This document shows, one piece after another, positions 11,209-23,282 of a stretch of 64,000 bases of DNA. Position numbers and translations under genes: made by a program. Origin of the DNA: Ganoderma boninense (Eukaryota > Basidiomycota > Agaricomycetes > Polyporales > Polyporaceae); contig CM035307.1 of NCBI GenBank assembly GCA_002900995.3, forward strand, positions 3,844,001 to 3,908,000, read 5' to 3'. The notes under the pieces are model-generated. The model saw only the letters and a list, made by a program, of their open reading frames with translations. It was not told the origin of the DNA and did not search any database. The stretch's first letter is position 1; each line of letters starts with the position of its first letter.

Positions 11209-14200
11209 CTAAACGTTCCACGGTCTTACCCGATCTAGAGGTCGGACGTGGGCGTAGGTATGCTTGACAGAACCCTCTTCGTCCGAGGATGCTTCGGGAC
11301 CCGAAGATTCTGAGTCCTGTTCATGGTTAATGTTTGTCTTCTGAGCCCGGACTTCCCAATTCGCCTGCTTGCGGGGGCACGACTCCATCTTTGTCTTCAC
11401 AAAGTGACATACCACGTCGTCGGGTCGGACGACGTAGAGGTTGTGTAGATAGGCATCACGGTAGAGCTGACCACCAACACGAGGATAGTCTCGGTAAGGA
11501 TCTAACCTTTTCCCCTGCTTGCTGAGAGACTGAAGTCGTTGAACAACCAAAAATGTTTCCGTGACTAGAGACCGTCCTGGACCGCTCAGGCGAGAGTGCA
11601 GAAATATCTGTTGAATGCGGCCTGGGCGTGCGCCGCGAAGGTTAGGGTGGTGGAAAATGATATTGCTATCACCTTGCGCTCGGGTGCGGACTTTGTACCA
11701 GACGCCAGAGATCGAAATTTGAGAACAAGGTATCGCGGAAGCGGAGACGGGGATACAGTTGGCAGATGGAGGTGTAGGCGACTCGTGGAAGTAACTCACG
11801 TCACGACTGTGAGCATTCAAGCGCGTGATAAGAGCGTTCATCGTAGCTATGTCCAAAACGATGTGACGTGCCTTCTTCCCCGGGATCCCTTGTGGAGGTC
11901 GATCATCGTTGAGCCGGAGTAGGGAGTCCAACCTCATACCGCGGCGATCTTCTTGACGAACATCCTCGAGGACTTGGATAAACTCTGGTAGAGCGCACTG
12001 AACTTGTGGCATCCGAAGGAGAGGACGGAAGTTCGCGATGCGGCAGGTTTGCATCATGAAGGTCGATTCTAGTTCACCTATTTTCAAGCAAGGTTAGATT
12101 GGGCATCACTCCCGCACACGATAAACATACCAAAGTTCATATTCGTATTCAGCGATTGCAAGAAGTAATTGAACCTCTCGAATACGAACGACCGCCATGA
12201 GTGTACCGGCCCGAAGAGTCGCAGGAAAATGCCAAGGTGGAGAGCAAGGTGGTGATTAGGCTGAATTTTTGCCCACTTGTACAATTCCTTGGCGGTATCC
12301 AGGTAGCTCTTCATCAGACACTCCGCACGCTCTATACAATCCTCATCAACCTCCAAGAGTCCTATCGTCTCGATCACCTCGACCATCTCAAGGAAATTCT
12401 TCACCATTTCCGCCCGTCTTCCACCCTCCAGGCCCCAAGTGCGGATGAGCGTAATGGGAAGATTGACTGTACCTACTGTGCGCCATTGATCTGCGCTGAG
12501 TTTCCCGTGCTGCGTCGTGCCAAACGAGATGGGCGGAGGGTTGAGCCAACTTGGAAACTCCATCCGCGTTCGGTCCTCGACATACTGCCGCAGCGTGGTC
12601 TGACCGATGGCGTGGAACTGATTGGGCGTGCTGGGAGCCTCTCCGTCAGCATCAGCAGCGTCGACATCTGTCTTGACGGGATGGGTAGAAGGAGCTTCTC
12701 GTGCGGCTACGGCAGTAACTGGTTTTGACGAAGTGTTTGCGAGAGCCGGAGGAGCAAGTATCTTCAGGGGATTTGTGCCCGCGCTCGGCAAGAGGGAGCC
12801 ATGAGGTTGGTTGTGGGCTGCAGAGGGAGGATCTGGCGTCGGGTGACCGGTCGCTGGCCGGGTGGAAGTCTACGTGGCCTCACATCAGTATGTTGAAGAG
12901 GCGAAATACGCAGAACATTGAACATACTAAAGACTTCTCTCCTCGTCGGTGATCCCGCTCATTGAGATGTTAGCAAGCAATTAGGAAAATTACGTGTGGT
13001 GAGCTCACCCATTGTAGAAGACGCTGTGCGAGCGCAGTCTTCGTATCTTTCTCGACGAAGAGGATACGTCGAATCTTGCACATAGACTGAAGAATCGGTT
13101 TACTCTTGCGAGCGATGGTCCAGAACTCAACCGCTTTACTTAAACTGATTTCTGCACGAACGATTTCTGGAGCATGGGCGTCGCCATAATCGGGCATTTC
13201 GACATTTTCTGGTATGGGTTCCTGAACACGTTGCGCTGATTGGAGAACTTTGTTTGTGACGCGATCCCTGGGCAGCTGCTCCCGCTTGCGCTAAAATATC
13301 TGACTCCGATCAGCAATTTGCGTCAAAACACAGTGACAAAAGGTTCATACCCAGTCAGCCAACGACCTCATCAACAGAGAGATGGTACCGGCGTGCCGTA
13401 ACCCACGATCTAGGCAGAGATGGTAAAGCATGGCCTTCCCGCATGCCTTTAACTGAGCGTAACTGCCGTATAGAAGGGCGTCTACCCCATCCTCCATCTT
13501 CGCCTGCGGTGGACGGGAAGGGCCGCGCTGCAAGATGTCAGCAGATGCATCGCCATCATCTGCGTCAACAGATATGCCCCAGAAATCCCGTATGTGCCGC
13601 TGCAGGAGACCAAGATACAAGTTGTGCATGCTGTCAACAACGAGATAGAGAAAAGGATTCCAGTACGTCAATCGCAGGAGCTCGGACCAGCGCACCCCAT
13701 TCTTTTTGAACAGTTGCTCGCGCTCTAGCGTGCTGGACGCATCTCTCCATGCTATCGCTGCTGCTCGATGGGCCTCCAGATTCCGTGGTGAAAAGGTGTC
13801 TGTACGCTCCACCTCATCACTCTTGATGTCGCAGACGTGGCAGAGGATGTAAGTGTGATTGTGGGCACCTAATCCAGCAATTTGACGTGCACCGAGGATG
13901 TCGCAGATGACGGGAATCAACGCAGCTCGGGCGTGACGGCCCTGAGGGCGCAAAGCAGTACGGAGATAGTATACCCCTGGTTGCCAGAACTCGAGGAGAT
14001 CATCGACCACGAGGGAAGCGAAGTGATTGATCTGTTCTGTGGAGGGCTTCGTCGGGCCGGGAATGACACCCACAAGGTACATGTTCTCGACAAGGTGTCG
14101 CAAGTGTGGAGGGAGGTTCATACAGACCATATAGATTGCCGTGCTCGAAACCGTCTGTTTTGCCTCCTTCATTTGAAAGGGATTGAAACCGTCGACAGAG

Positions 14201-15614
14201 AGCGAGAAAACTAAACGCAACTCGTCTTCGGGACCGTCCAGGAAGAAAGATTGACCATCGTGATCCAGGAAACTCCGAAGAGCGCATCCGTCAAAGATGT
14301 CCCTCATCGTAGGCTCGGCGGTACTCGAGAAGCGAGGGAACTGTAGCCAAGTCTCGATTTCCCGTCTTGACAGCATACGACCGAGCCAGTGCTTCATGGA
14401 CTGGTGGAGGTACTTCCGGACAGGAAAACGCATGGTCTTTCCTCGTATAGTGCGCTCGCGCCAGAGTTTGGCTCCACAAGGATTACTAGTAGAGGTGGAA
14501 CGGTAGGAGCATAGGGTGGGGGTTGATGCGAAATCCTTGTAGAGAGCGAAACATGAGGGGCAGCAGATATATGGCGTGACACAGGGGTCCAAATCAAACG
14601 CGCTCAAGATAGTTCGAGGGTCACGAGATAGAAACCGTATAAGGCGGCGATCCGAAGGAGTCAGGAACTCGTCCGGTTCTTGGGTCGCAAAATGTCCAGG
14701 GGAAACGCTCCCAGGCTCGGAGCTCCGAACGTAGTGAAGCGTCAGGCGAATCGTACTTCGTATCCCGGCTAAGAGCACGCGTGTCGCCCTCAAGGGTAGT
14801 TTGAATAGCAAATTCAACGTGGCTCCTACAATGGCCGCAGCGTAGATGGGGGCTTCGGCCGGGAGCCAGTCGGAAGTCATCTGCGCGAAATGTCGTGCTA
14901 AGAAGTCCGAAGTCCGTCAGCATAGCCGCATATAACGGTAAAATATAACGCACTCGTATTGACGTGGGCATGTTGCGAGGTACCCTTGGAGCCCTGTTCT
15001 GCAGACGCTTGTTGCCTATCCCATTCAAACTCCCGGAGATCCGTCAGTCACTGTCGCTCCTCCTCTATCTGGTCCAACACTCGCGTGCGCGCGGCATCGG
15101 CCTCTGGGTCTTGGGAATCAGCCATGGAGGTCAAGGTTTCTGCGGAGCTCGATAACCAGTCCCAGTAATCCAGGAATGTCGCGTTTGAAGCCTCGTCACG
15201 GTCCAAAGCCGGGGCACGATCACTCGCAAATTGGCGCGAGGAGTCTTGCCCATCACGTAGGCATTCAAGGGGATGTTTACAGAAGTGGAGTGATGTACCT
15301 GACAGGGTGAATAGGATCATGTTGCGTGCCAGACCAAGCTGTATATGAGCAAGGTCCGCGATATCGTCGAGCGGGTCCCGACCATGCGTGGAATCCTTGC
15401 CGGCTATCGCTGCGACTGTAGGTCGTGGAGGGGAAAGTGGACAAGAAGGGTCATCTTTTATTGATTGACTGTGTTCCTCAGAGTGGAGGTTAAAAGACGA
15501 AAACGCAGAGTCGAGGTCCTCTAGCTGCTGATCGATGCTCTGCGATTCCAATTGTCGCTGTAGCGCGCCGTAACACCGACGACGCCATGCTGTAGCTGAG
15601 CTTTCCTTGCTCAT
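11209..15614 (-). pseudogene. CACTA (EnSpm)-type Tnp2 transposase gene with in-frame stop
   Basis: A multi-exon minus-strand gene. The N-terminal exon (15614 down to about 14990) starts MSKESSATAWRRR. The core exon is 14880-13345, then about 13290-13018, 12791-12130 and 12087-11209. The core has the Tnp2 hallmarks: LVFSLSVDGFNPFQMKEAK, LPPHLRHLVENMYLVGVIPG, LVVDDLLEFWQPGV, a Cys-rich HNHTYILCHVC segment and VDSMHNLYLGLLQRHIRDFW. The later part has GPVHSWRSFVFERFNYFLQS followed by LNTNMNFG, as in transposon-linked DUF4218-like domains. Tnp2 proteins cut and paste CACTA elements. A TGA at about 15046-15048 interrupts the frame just after DQIEEERQ, and the same frame continues with LTDLREFEWDRQQ, so this copy is probably dead. 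Terminal CACTA repeats were not found. Confidence 0.85.
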
Positions 15615-16078
15615 GGCTATAACACCGGTCAGTGATGTGAAGTGACTACTGTGGTATTTACCTACCAACTGCGAACGGTCGGTAGGATCGAGAGACAATG
15701 GCAGGCCACAGGAGCGGGAGAAGAGTGGCTCGACTGAGAACTCCACGATTTGAGCTACTCTTGCGGACAAGCTGGGAGTTGTTGAAATGGAGGAAGTCGG
15801 GAATGAAAGACAGCAGAAGATCTCTGTTCTGGATTGGCGAGGTATGCACAGGTGGAAGACCTGTCTAGATCGACCAGGCGCGAAGTTGGGGTGTTTGCAA
15901 ACCCTAACCCCACCCACACCAATCGGTCACCCGTCACATAGCATTCCCCTGTGTCCGGGAAGCGTCGCGCATGTTGGTTCACACGGAGGTTAGGTGACCA
16001 CAGAACTCACTGCCAGTGAGTTGCATCATAACCGGGACAGGAGCATTACATGATACAAAACAATGACCGTTCAGTCAA
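15615..16078. other. Intergenic, no gene seen
   Basis: Lies between the 5' end of the Tnp2 gene and the 3' end of the WD40 gene. An open frame continues upstream of 15614 on the minus strand without a recognisable domain. A short palindrome, CTCACTGCCAGTGAG, lies near 16005-16019. Confidence 0.4.
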
Positions 16079-18049
16079 CTACAAGTCCCCAGCCCGGAAG
16101 GGAATATCGTGGTTGGGAACGACAGGATCAAGCGCTCGGAACACGACGTTGGTGGGGAAAAGAAATTCGCGAAGGGCGGAACGAAGTACGTCCAGGAACC
16201 AACCCCACACTGATGCTCGGACATGGGTCAGTTTCTTCCCAGCGACTGAGCAGAGTGTCATCACTTGACCTCCAATGACTGCTCCATTGTCCCACAAGGA
16301 GCACCCAAGTGCGACCGCTATCTTCGCTAGGAAATGGGCCTGGTATCTTTTAGTTACGTTTTCCCATAACGAGGAGTGCAACTCACCGTGACAACGATAA
16401 CGTCCCAGACGGAAAACCAAGGCACCAAGACCAGAACCCAAAAGCAGGCGAAGCATATGGCCACGGTGAACGCGATAGTAATGCCCTGTCGGATGCCGTC
16501 CCTGGGCTGGTAGAGATGATTCGACTGGACAAGGCAGATTAGTCTTAAGTCGTCGAAAAGGGGGCGCGGCGTGAATCGACTTACTGTGACGGCCCGTACT
16601 ACATCGACCATGACGTCAGATATATCAGGAGCTGAGTCCTTCCGAAGTGCTGCCAGAAAGGTTAGTCGCAATTCCTCTCAACGATGCGTCAGAGCTCACC
16701 CAACCCTGCCTTCCAGATCCTGATGTATGTCGCCTGCCCCTTAGCGGCTGAGCCTGCCGCAATGTAGCAGGCCTTGGTTGACATAGTTGCCTGAACAAAA
16801 TCAGCTAAACTTTCCAGTGAATCTCCGACAAATACTGACACTAATGGCTTGTACGATGTCATCTATCATTCCTCAGGTGATCAGTGGATAGATAGAAGGT
16901 TCAGACATGAAAACGCACCCTCATGAGCCAGTAGTTGAAACACTTCACCGGAGACAGCATTCCATATGCATACGTTACCAGTTGTGGTCCCACACGCAAT
17001 CGCTGTACCAGCGTGAACATAGCAGATGTTCAAGTGGTGATTGGAACGAGGAGGGCAGTCGAACTTGTAGAGCAAACGGGATCCACGGCTGATTCCAGCG
17101 GCATAGCAATCCAGACCGTTCGCGAGGTTGTAGACGGCGATATCGCGCCTATCGGGACTAATTGCAGCGCCTCCTCTGTGAGGGTTTGAGTTGCGGAGCA
17201 GGATGTGAGGGACGGCACTATCGGTTGGACAGTTTACTTACATGCTCGGGGTGGCAGAAGGCATCTGTATCGCCCACAGCTGCGTCTGGTCGCTCACGTT
17301 CCAGCAACTATGGCCAATCGAATGGTATCAGAAAATAAGCCAAGACATAAGAGATTGTGACGTACATAATCCCGTGGGCCAGGTATGATACGATTAACTG
17401 CTTCCCGTCCTTGTTGAAACACAGAGAGACTGCGCGAAGTCGGTGTTCTTGCAGTTCATTGAGATCTTGACGATCAGGGGGTGAAGGGAGTTTGATGTCC
17501 CCGCGATATGTATCTGAAGGAAGTAATAAATTGAGAAGTAGAAGTAATTGAGGGTAGGGTATACACACGTGTGCTCGCCTCGTACGTGAGATGGACTTCG
17601 TCGCCAAGGCCGATTGCAAGATAGCGAGTGGCGACATTGTAGTCGAGACAGTGGACTGTGCTCCGGGCCCTGAGACGTATTTCGTGCTCCGTTGCACCAT
17701 GCTGCTAAAAATTCAACCTCATGACCACCTGAACGACAACGTACACGCGCACCAGCGAGAAGTCGTGCATCTGGAATAGCCAGCCACCTTCACAGCCTAC
17801 AATGATGGTCTCGGTATGGACCGGGTGCCAAATAATCGTGTCTATCGCGCTGTTGTGCATGGACCTGTAAAGCAGGCGACCCTCCGAAACCTTCCATATG
17901 ATCACGACATGGTCGTCTCCGCCACTTGCAAGGTAGGCCCCGTCCGGAGAGAATGCTAGCGTATTGACAGTGTCGCAGTGGCCCCCAGTTAACGTGTGGA
18001 AAGGAACGTAAGGCGCGATCGAAAACTGGGTAGGCTCAGGGTTGGACAT
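16079..18049 (-). CDS. WD40-repeat protein with C-terminal membrane segment
   Basis: The first exon (18049 down to about 17750) encodes LTGGHCDTVNTLAFSPDG, then YLASGGDDHVVIIWKVSEG: a textbook WD40 blade with its GH and (V)IIW ends. It is followed by NSAIDTIIWHPVH and VGCEGGWLFQMHDF. Further exons give VHCLDYNVATRYLAIGLGDE (about 17640), LRAVSLCFNKDGKQLIVSYL (about 17420), SPDRRDIAVYNLANG (about 17150) and IACGTTTGNVCIWNAVSGE (about 16980). After ALRKDSAPDISDVMVDVVRA a strongly hydrophobic segment follows (ITIAFTVAICFACFWVLVLV, about 16460), then a tail ending FRAGDL. About ten exons. A beta-propeller tethered to a membrane is likely, facing the cytosol by default. The partner is unknown; the combination is not one I can name. 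Confidence 0.72.
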
Positions 18050-19074
18050 ATTTCAAGGTTTCGGTGGGGTTGAAGTAAGCTCGAGCAATAGGAGAGAGGT
18101 CGGGACGAGTCGTCGTGGAACTCGAGTGGCGTGGGGGAAATTGTGCGTGGAATAAAAGCGCCCAAGTCGACCTCACCATGCATCAGGCACAATCGGCTCC
18201 GCACGAACCGGGAGCGAGCGAATTTTCTGCGATTGCTATGATTGGTTTGTCACACAGATCCATGTATTAGACGATCTAGACGAAACGCAGCCGTTAAAAG
18301 TTTGCCAGCACCGCGATATCACAAGCGCGTCGAACGATGGGAAGTCACCAAGACCCAAAGACAGTCAAGGGACCCCTTCTGTGCCTCCATACGATCCGGC
18401 CTGAGAGGAGGATCATATCCGTGGTACTCTATTTCCATCATGCTCAGCTTTGACTTCATCTGGAGTCGACATTCAAAGCGACCATCCTCTCGTGCAAGTC
18501 CCCCTGTATAACTGCAAGCATATCAGCCAACACGCGATATCAACACTTGGAAATTTGCGATTGGACGTGTGCTGTATATCGCATTCTAGACCCCAAGATG
18601 CGGTCAAGAAGTGAAGCCGCCCCGTCCGGATTCACCGCGAACACGCCTCCGTCTCAATATCGGGTCAGACAATGACACCTAATCCGACCCAGACTTGGCA
18701 GCCGTCAAGACTCAGGAATAGGCCCATGGGCATAAACCTGAGGTGGACGGAAAGGTCTCGAACTTCAGACCACCGACAGGACGCAAATGTTGGGCAATGA
18801 AACGATGACGCTAGTGGCAGGAGAAAAACCTATTCCCAACGTGCCATAAGACATCATTTTCCAATCCCGGTGGCCATGCACGGCACAAAAGCGGAAAAAC
18901 CTGTTCCAACCACGGAAACAGGGTAGCCGCTGCCCCGCCACAGCATCGCAGCGAAGTGGTCGGACAAGCTGACTCGTACGACCGCAGGCACACGAGTGCG
19001 ACGGTGAGCAAAGGTAGAACAGGACAGAGAATTGTGTGAGTTAGAAGTCGACGGTCAGTGATCTACGCGGAGTC
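18050..19074. other. Intergenic, no gene seen
   Basis: The first 150 bp are likely the promoter of the WD40 gene. No coding or repeat structure was recognised in the remainder. Confidence 0.45.
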
Positions 19075-19750
19075 TACGCCGCCTCGACCCCCGAGTGGCG
19101 TAGACTGGGAGGATCGCCAACGGGGCCGATTTCGCAATCGCCCCCGTCGACCAGTGCCTCGCTCACGGACTCGCACGCCGACCACCTCCAGTACGCCAAC
19201 CCGCACAGCGGGGGGACAGCATGCGCCTGTCCGTGGAGTCTACACCGCCTCGACCCCCGAGCGACGTAGACTCGGAGGATCGCCAACGGGGCCGATTTCG
19301 CAATCGCCCCCGTCGACCAGTGCCTCGCTCACGGACTCGCACGCCGACCACCTCCAGTACGCCAACCCGCACAGCGGGGGGACAGCATGCGCCTGTCCGT
19401 GGAGTCTACACCGCCTCGACCCCCGAGCGACGTAGACTCGGAGGATCGCCAACGGGGCCGATTTCGCAATCGCCCCCGTCGACCAGTGCCTCGCTCACGG
19501 ACCCCCGGGCGACGTAGACTCGGAGGATCGCCAGCAGGGCCGATTTCGCAATCGCCCCCGCCGACCAGTGCCTCGCTCACGGACTCGCACGCCGACCACC
19601 TCCAGTACGCCAACCCGCACAGCGGGGGGACAGCATGCGCCTCTCCGCGAAGTCTACGCCGCCTCGACCCCCGGGCGACGTAGACTCGGAGGATCGCCAG
19701 CAGGGCCGATTTCGCAATCGCCTCTGTCGACCAGTGCCTCGAATGCACAC
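19075..19750 (+). repeat. 166-bp minisatellite array
   Basis: Tandem units of about 166 bp contain GGACTCGCACGCCGACCACC, GACAGCATGCGCCT and ATTTCGCAATCGCCCCC. The block GGACTCGCACGCCGACCACC starts near 19169, 19335 and 19579, and shorter deleted units lie between. Related units occur at 29080-29250 (one unit) and, inverted, at 57440-58025. The long open frames in it are a by-product of the repeat. Confidence 0.88.
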
Positions 19751-20345
19751 GCTCGTCCCCCAACGCTGGACCATCCCTCACGTTACACCGTACAGGAAAA
19801 TAAGAACAATCACTCACCGGCTCTCTGTTCATCGTTGACTGACCCCTTCATGCCGCCAACCCGCGGGGCGTCCTCCGCCTCCCGCCAACTTCAAGGCCTC
19901 TCGACTTGCGCTGGCGTGAGCCAGTTCTCCTTCCCATGAAGATAAGACCGGAGTCCGCTGCCGTCGTCGGTGATAGTTGCCCATCGCGATGGCTCAGTGC
20001 CCCCCGCTGCATGCCAGCGCGTCAGTCAACCTGGGGAACTCGCCTCGGGGGAAAACGAACCTGGACTGAGGAGCACCCTGCCATCGTCTAGCTGCCCTGC
20101 TCATCTTCACCGGCGGCCGTGACACAGCATAGTTTCTGTGGCCGAGAAACGGAAACAGTGTGGATGGGTGTTGGGTGGTGGGAGGCGGAAGGTAGAAGTA
20201 GCGCCCTCGAGCGCCCGCCAGTGGCGAATCGCAGCTTGACTTCGGCGCTTAATCCCGACACACCACAGCACCCACAGCCAACCCACGGCCCAGCCGCACG
20301 GTGGATCAGTTCTCCGGCTCAATCCACAACCTCCATATGACAGCT
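19751..20345 (+). repeat. Dispersed repeat flank of the minisatellite
   Basis: This segment recurs, inverted and nearly identical, at about 56850-57440. It recurs in diverged form at 29255-29560 and as a fragment at 41130-41270, each time next to minisatellite sequence, so minisatellite and flank move together. No coding content was recognised. It may be a non-autonomous mobile element, but no terminal repeats were seen. Confidence 0.7.
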
Positions 20346-20449
20346 CAACAGGCATACGATCTGCCGAGTCTCAACCGAAGTCTGAAGAGACCCGAAATCT
20401 AGCACAACATAAAACGTTTGTTGCGTAAGTCTACGTTGACAGGTAACAC

Positions 20450-21348
20450 TCAAGAAAATAGTTGCAACTCCAGTTTGAAATCCTGCGCTGTGTGGATCAT
20501 TGCCTCGTTCTGCGCTAAATCAGCCGATGTAGGTTCTGCAACCAGGCGACACGTACCTCATCTTGGAGCCTCGACTCTAATTCTAAATGCTGCAGAATCT
20601 GAAACCGGGGATAGTTAGCGCGGAGAGCCACGAAATACTAACACAGGGCTCACAAACTCCGGGAAAGTCTCCACGCAATGCACGTGAAGATTCGTGCAGG
20701 CGAACTCCGCCACAGCGTCCTTGATTGGTTCCAGGATCGCCGCCGCAGCGAGATACTTCGCGATGGCCTCGTACAAAGGGTCAACAGCGGTGAGGGGGCG
20801 ATATTCGGCCCAAACTCACATCTTTCTTCGTGACTCGGCGCTGATCAGAGGATGGCACGGAGGAGACGAGGTCGAAATAGCTGTGTAACCATGGCTCAGT
20901 AACATATGACTACACGATACACTGGAACGCACTAAGCAGAGCCTGTCGCCGTGATTGTGACGAGCGATGGATCTTCCTCACTGTCCACCGAGAGACGATA
21001 GGCATGCATCTACACGCGTGTGTTAAGGAATCTGCAAAGCATTGCCACGACATACGCACTTCATACATGACAGCGTCGAAAGTCCACTTTTTGTGAGACA
21101 AAGAGGGCTTCCTCTTTCCCGGTCTAACTCTCTGGTGCACTACAGGCTCAAGTCAGCTAGAAGTCAAGGAACCAGTACAAGGATAACGAACCTCGTTCTA
21201 CAACCGTGTTAAATTCAACTGCGTTGCCCTCTGCGTACTTCATGACATCGGCGAAGACGAGCTGGACATCTGAAAGGAACGTAAGCCACTAAATAGATAT
21301 GGATTAAACGCCTTTACCTCGAATATATGCTCGTGAAGGGAGAGGCAT
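20450..21348 (-). CDS. Family B helical protein B1
   Basis: A multi-exon gene starting MPLPSRAYIR, followed by a phase-1 intron and DVQLVFADVMKYAEGNAVEF. A middle part, AYRLSVDSEEDPSLVTITAT, resembles the same region of B2. The C-terminal part is VDPLYEAIAKYLAAAAILEP, then PIKDAVAEFACTNLHVHCVE. A 42-nt exon (20557-20598, ILQHLELESRLQDE) precedes the last exon, which ends FKLELQLFS. The exon order, the microexon length and the N-terminal intron match B2, B3 and B4. The protein looks soluble and helix-rich. The middle junctions are the least certain. It is divergent from A1, with 777 bp between the start codons. Function unknown. Confidence 0.6.
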
Positions 21349-22124
21349 GATCTGGAATCAGGACGGGGGAATCACGGTAATTGCTGGCTGAGAAGGACTT
21401 GGGGGCAGGACAAAACGATGGGACTGCCCCGCCCATGACTTTAAGGCTACCGCGTTGCGGGACAGGTAGAAGGACAAAGGGACGGCGGCACGACTTCATT
21501 CACCACGGAGGAGTCGGAGCCAACGGGCAAATCGAATCGTGAATTTTGTCCTGGGTGACAGGAGAAACCGTCACGAGATTGCCTTATGAGGAAACCACAT
21601 TGCAGAATCGCGTGGCTTGTGACAGATCGGTCACGCTCAGTCAACAGAATTGCCGCCCTGGTCTCCAAGCATCCTTGCGTTCCTCCGCCGACTGTCTGTT
21701 TAGTTAAGGACGATTAAATCACTGAAGAACATTTAAATCAGATGTATAGGTATAGTGACTTGACTATATATCACGTCCATATCACTTACGGGGCCATGTA
21801 GAGTTTGCCCACTTGTGGCTAGGTTGTGGCCTCGTGGCCGTCAGTTTATCGCCAATATGCACCAACTCGTGTCGTCGTATCAGCCGGAAATATTGGTACG
21901 GTCTGGAGAGATCCGGGATTCAATGTCAGTCGGAAGGCAACGTGCCTGCGAAGCATCCTTTGTCCCTCCCCCCTTGCTCCTCCCCAGTTCATTTCTCCCT
22001 CTCCCGCTTTCCACCAACACTCAACTACGGCTTTCCACCCCCTAGACGGAGCTCATAAGTAGAAGATGGAAGATAATCAGCGGGTGAGAGACATACAGTA
22101 CCATTTCTGTACATTCCAGGGCTA
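21349..22124. promoter_or_regulatory. Shared intergenic region between divergent B1 and A1
   Basis: A 776-bp interval between opposing start codons with no gene of its own, so it must contain both promoters. No individual site can be assigned. Confidence 0.5.
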
Positions 22125-22983
22125 ATGGTCGTCTTCCGGATCCAGAATTATACTGTCACCGTGCCTCGCGGTAGCGTGCTGAGGTCTACTGTGAGTCCGG
22201 TAAGGTCACATAACTTGGCTTAGCTGACCTACGGTGTCTTCAGGTCACATTTAGCGACCTCTCCGGCGGATATGAGACTGTCAGGCGCGAGTACGATGCC
22301 CCTCCGCCACCACCCGCCGCCACTGACGGTAACATCATCCCGACCGCTGCCGAAGGGCGACTCGGTGCGGCTGCACTCCGAACTTACGAGATCATGGATG
22401 ACCCCAACAGTATGGCCGTCTTTGTGGTGAGCCTTCAACACCTTTCTATTGCACTCTTCGTCCGACGCCTATCTCAGGTCAAGCCCTCCAATGCAGCCCG
22501 TCCCGAGGACTCGGACGGAGCGTACGAGGCTACGTTGATGATCAGCCACCGAAAGCTTCGTACCTTATTCAAGAATGCCGTAGACTGTGAGTACTTGTAC
22601 CGCAATGCCTACTGCGCGGGGTGCTTGCTAATCGCCTGTTGACCAGGGTATATCAAGTCCAAGGGTTTGGACCCCAACAAGCCTCGGTTCTACCGGCTCG
22701 CACAGATAGATCAGGTGTGTTCTCCTCCGTTCATCTTATCTGGAATTGTAATATTTGACGTATATTCTAATAGTCGAACATATCCCGCGCCAACGTCCAG
22801 TGGAGATACATGACGTTTCACCTCCCGGACGACCTCAACACCAGAGCTCCTTTGACGCGGTTGTTGGATCGTATGGACCGTAACTACGTCAAGAAGTGCT
22901 GGACTTTCATTAAGCGTCAGCTCCTGCTGATGGGGCTAGTTGTCTTTGGTTTGTGTATTGTGTTCTTCCTTCTTCTGGCGTGA
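22125..22983 (+). CDS. Family A tail-anchored protein A1
   Basis: Five exons (22125-22190, 22244-22426, 22478-22586, 22647-22714, 22774-22983) keep frame and give 211 residues. The N-terminus, MVVFRIQNYTVTVPRGSVLR, is beta-like and could be a diverged BTB-type start. NSMAVFVVKPS follows, and ISHRKLRTLFKNAVDWYIKS is the best conserved block of the family. After WRYMTFHLPDDL and a basic KKCWTFIKRQ stretch, the protein ends in LLLMGLVVFGLCIVFFLLLA, a membrane segment at the very C-terminus. This is the plan of a tail-anchored protein facing the cytosol. The intron splitting the Trp codon of WYI is shared with A3 and A4. An additional upstream exon cannot be excluded. Confidence 0.68.
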
Positions 22984-23282
22984 ATCTGTACCATGTCGAT
23001 GACTGTAATGGCGATATAAATATACTTGCGAGTTGCGAGCTTTATTTGATTTCGATGTCAAATTCTCCAGCCACGGCTTATTTACCGCCTGGCTCGCAGG
23101 CTACCCACCTACATAAGTAACGTGAACGCGCTTGGGGCCCCCCCCAAGGCGTTGGTCGAACCGGCCCGCGCTATTGCGAGGCGTACTCTCACGCCACTGC
23201 AGCTGCACCCGACGGGCAGGACTCCACATCCGCGCCGCCACACTGCTCAAGCCGAGTTGGCGGATTCTCAGTGCACGTCGCC

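Noticed and set aside
11209..15614. Intact CACTA element with terminal repeats
   Set aside because: I searched both sides for CACTA-type inverted termini and a 3-bp target duplication and could not identify them; the 3' side is also close to an N gap.
19075..19750. Possible CRISPR-like repeat array
   Set aside because: Units are 166 bp in direct tandem without unique spacers, in a eukaryotic genome. It is a minisatellite.
19058..19939. Long open frames on both strands rich in Arg, Pro and Ser
   Set aside because: They are produced by the 166-bp GC-rich minisatellite, are open on both strands at once and recur wherever the repeat occurs.
22125..22250. Calling the family A N-terminus a BTB/POZ domain
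   Set aside because: The strand pattern is only faintly similar and key BTB positions cannot be aligned in the other members.
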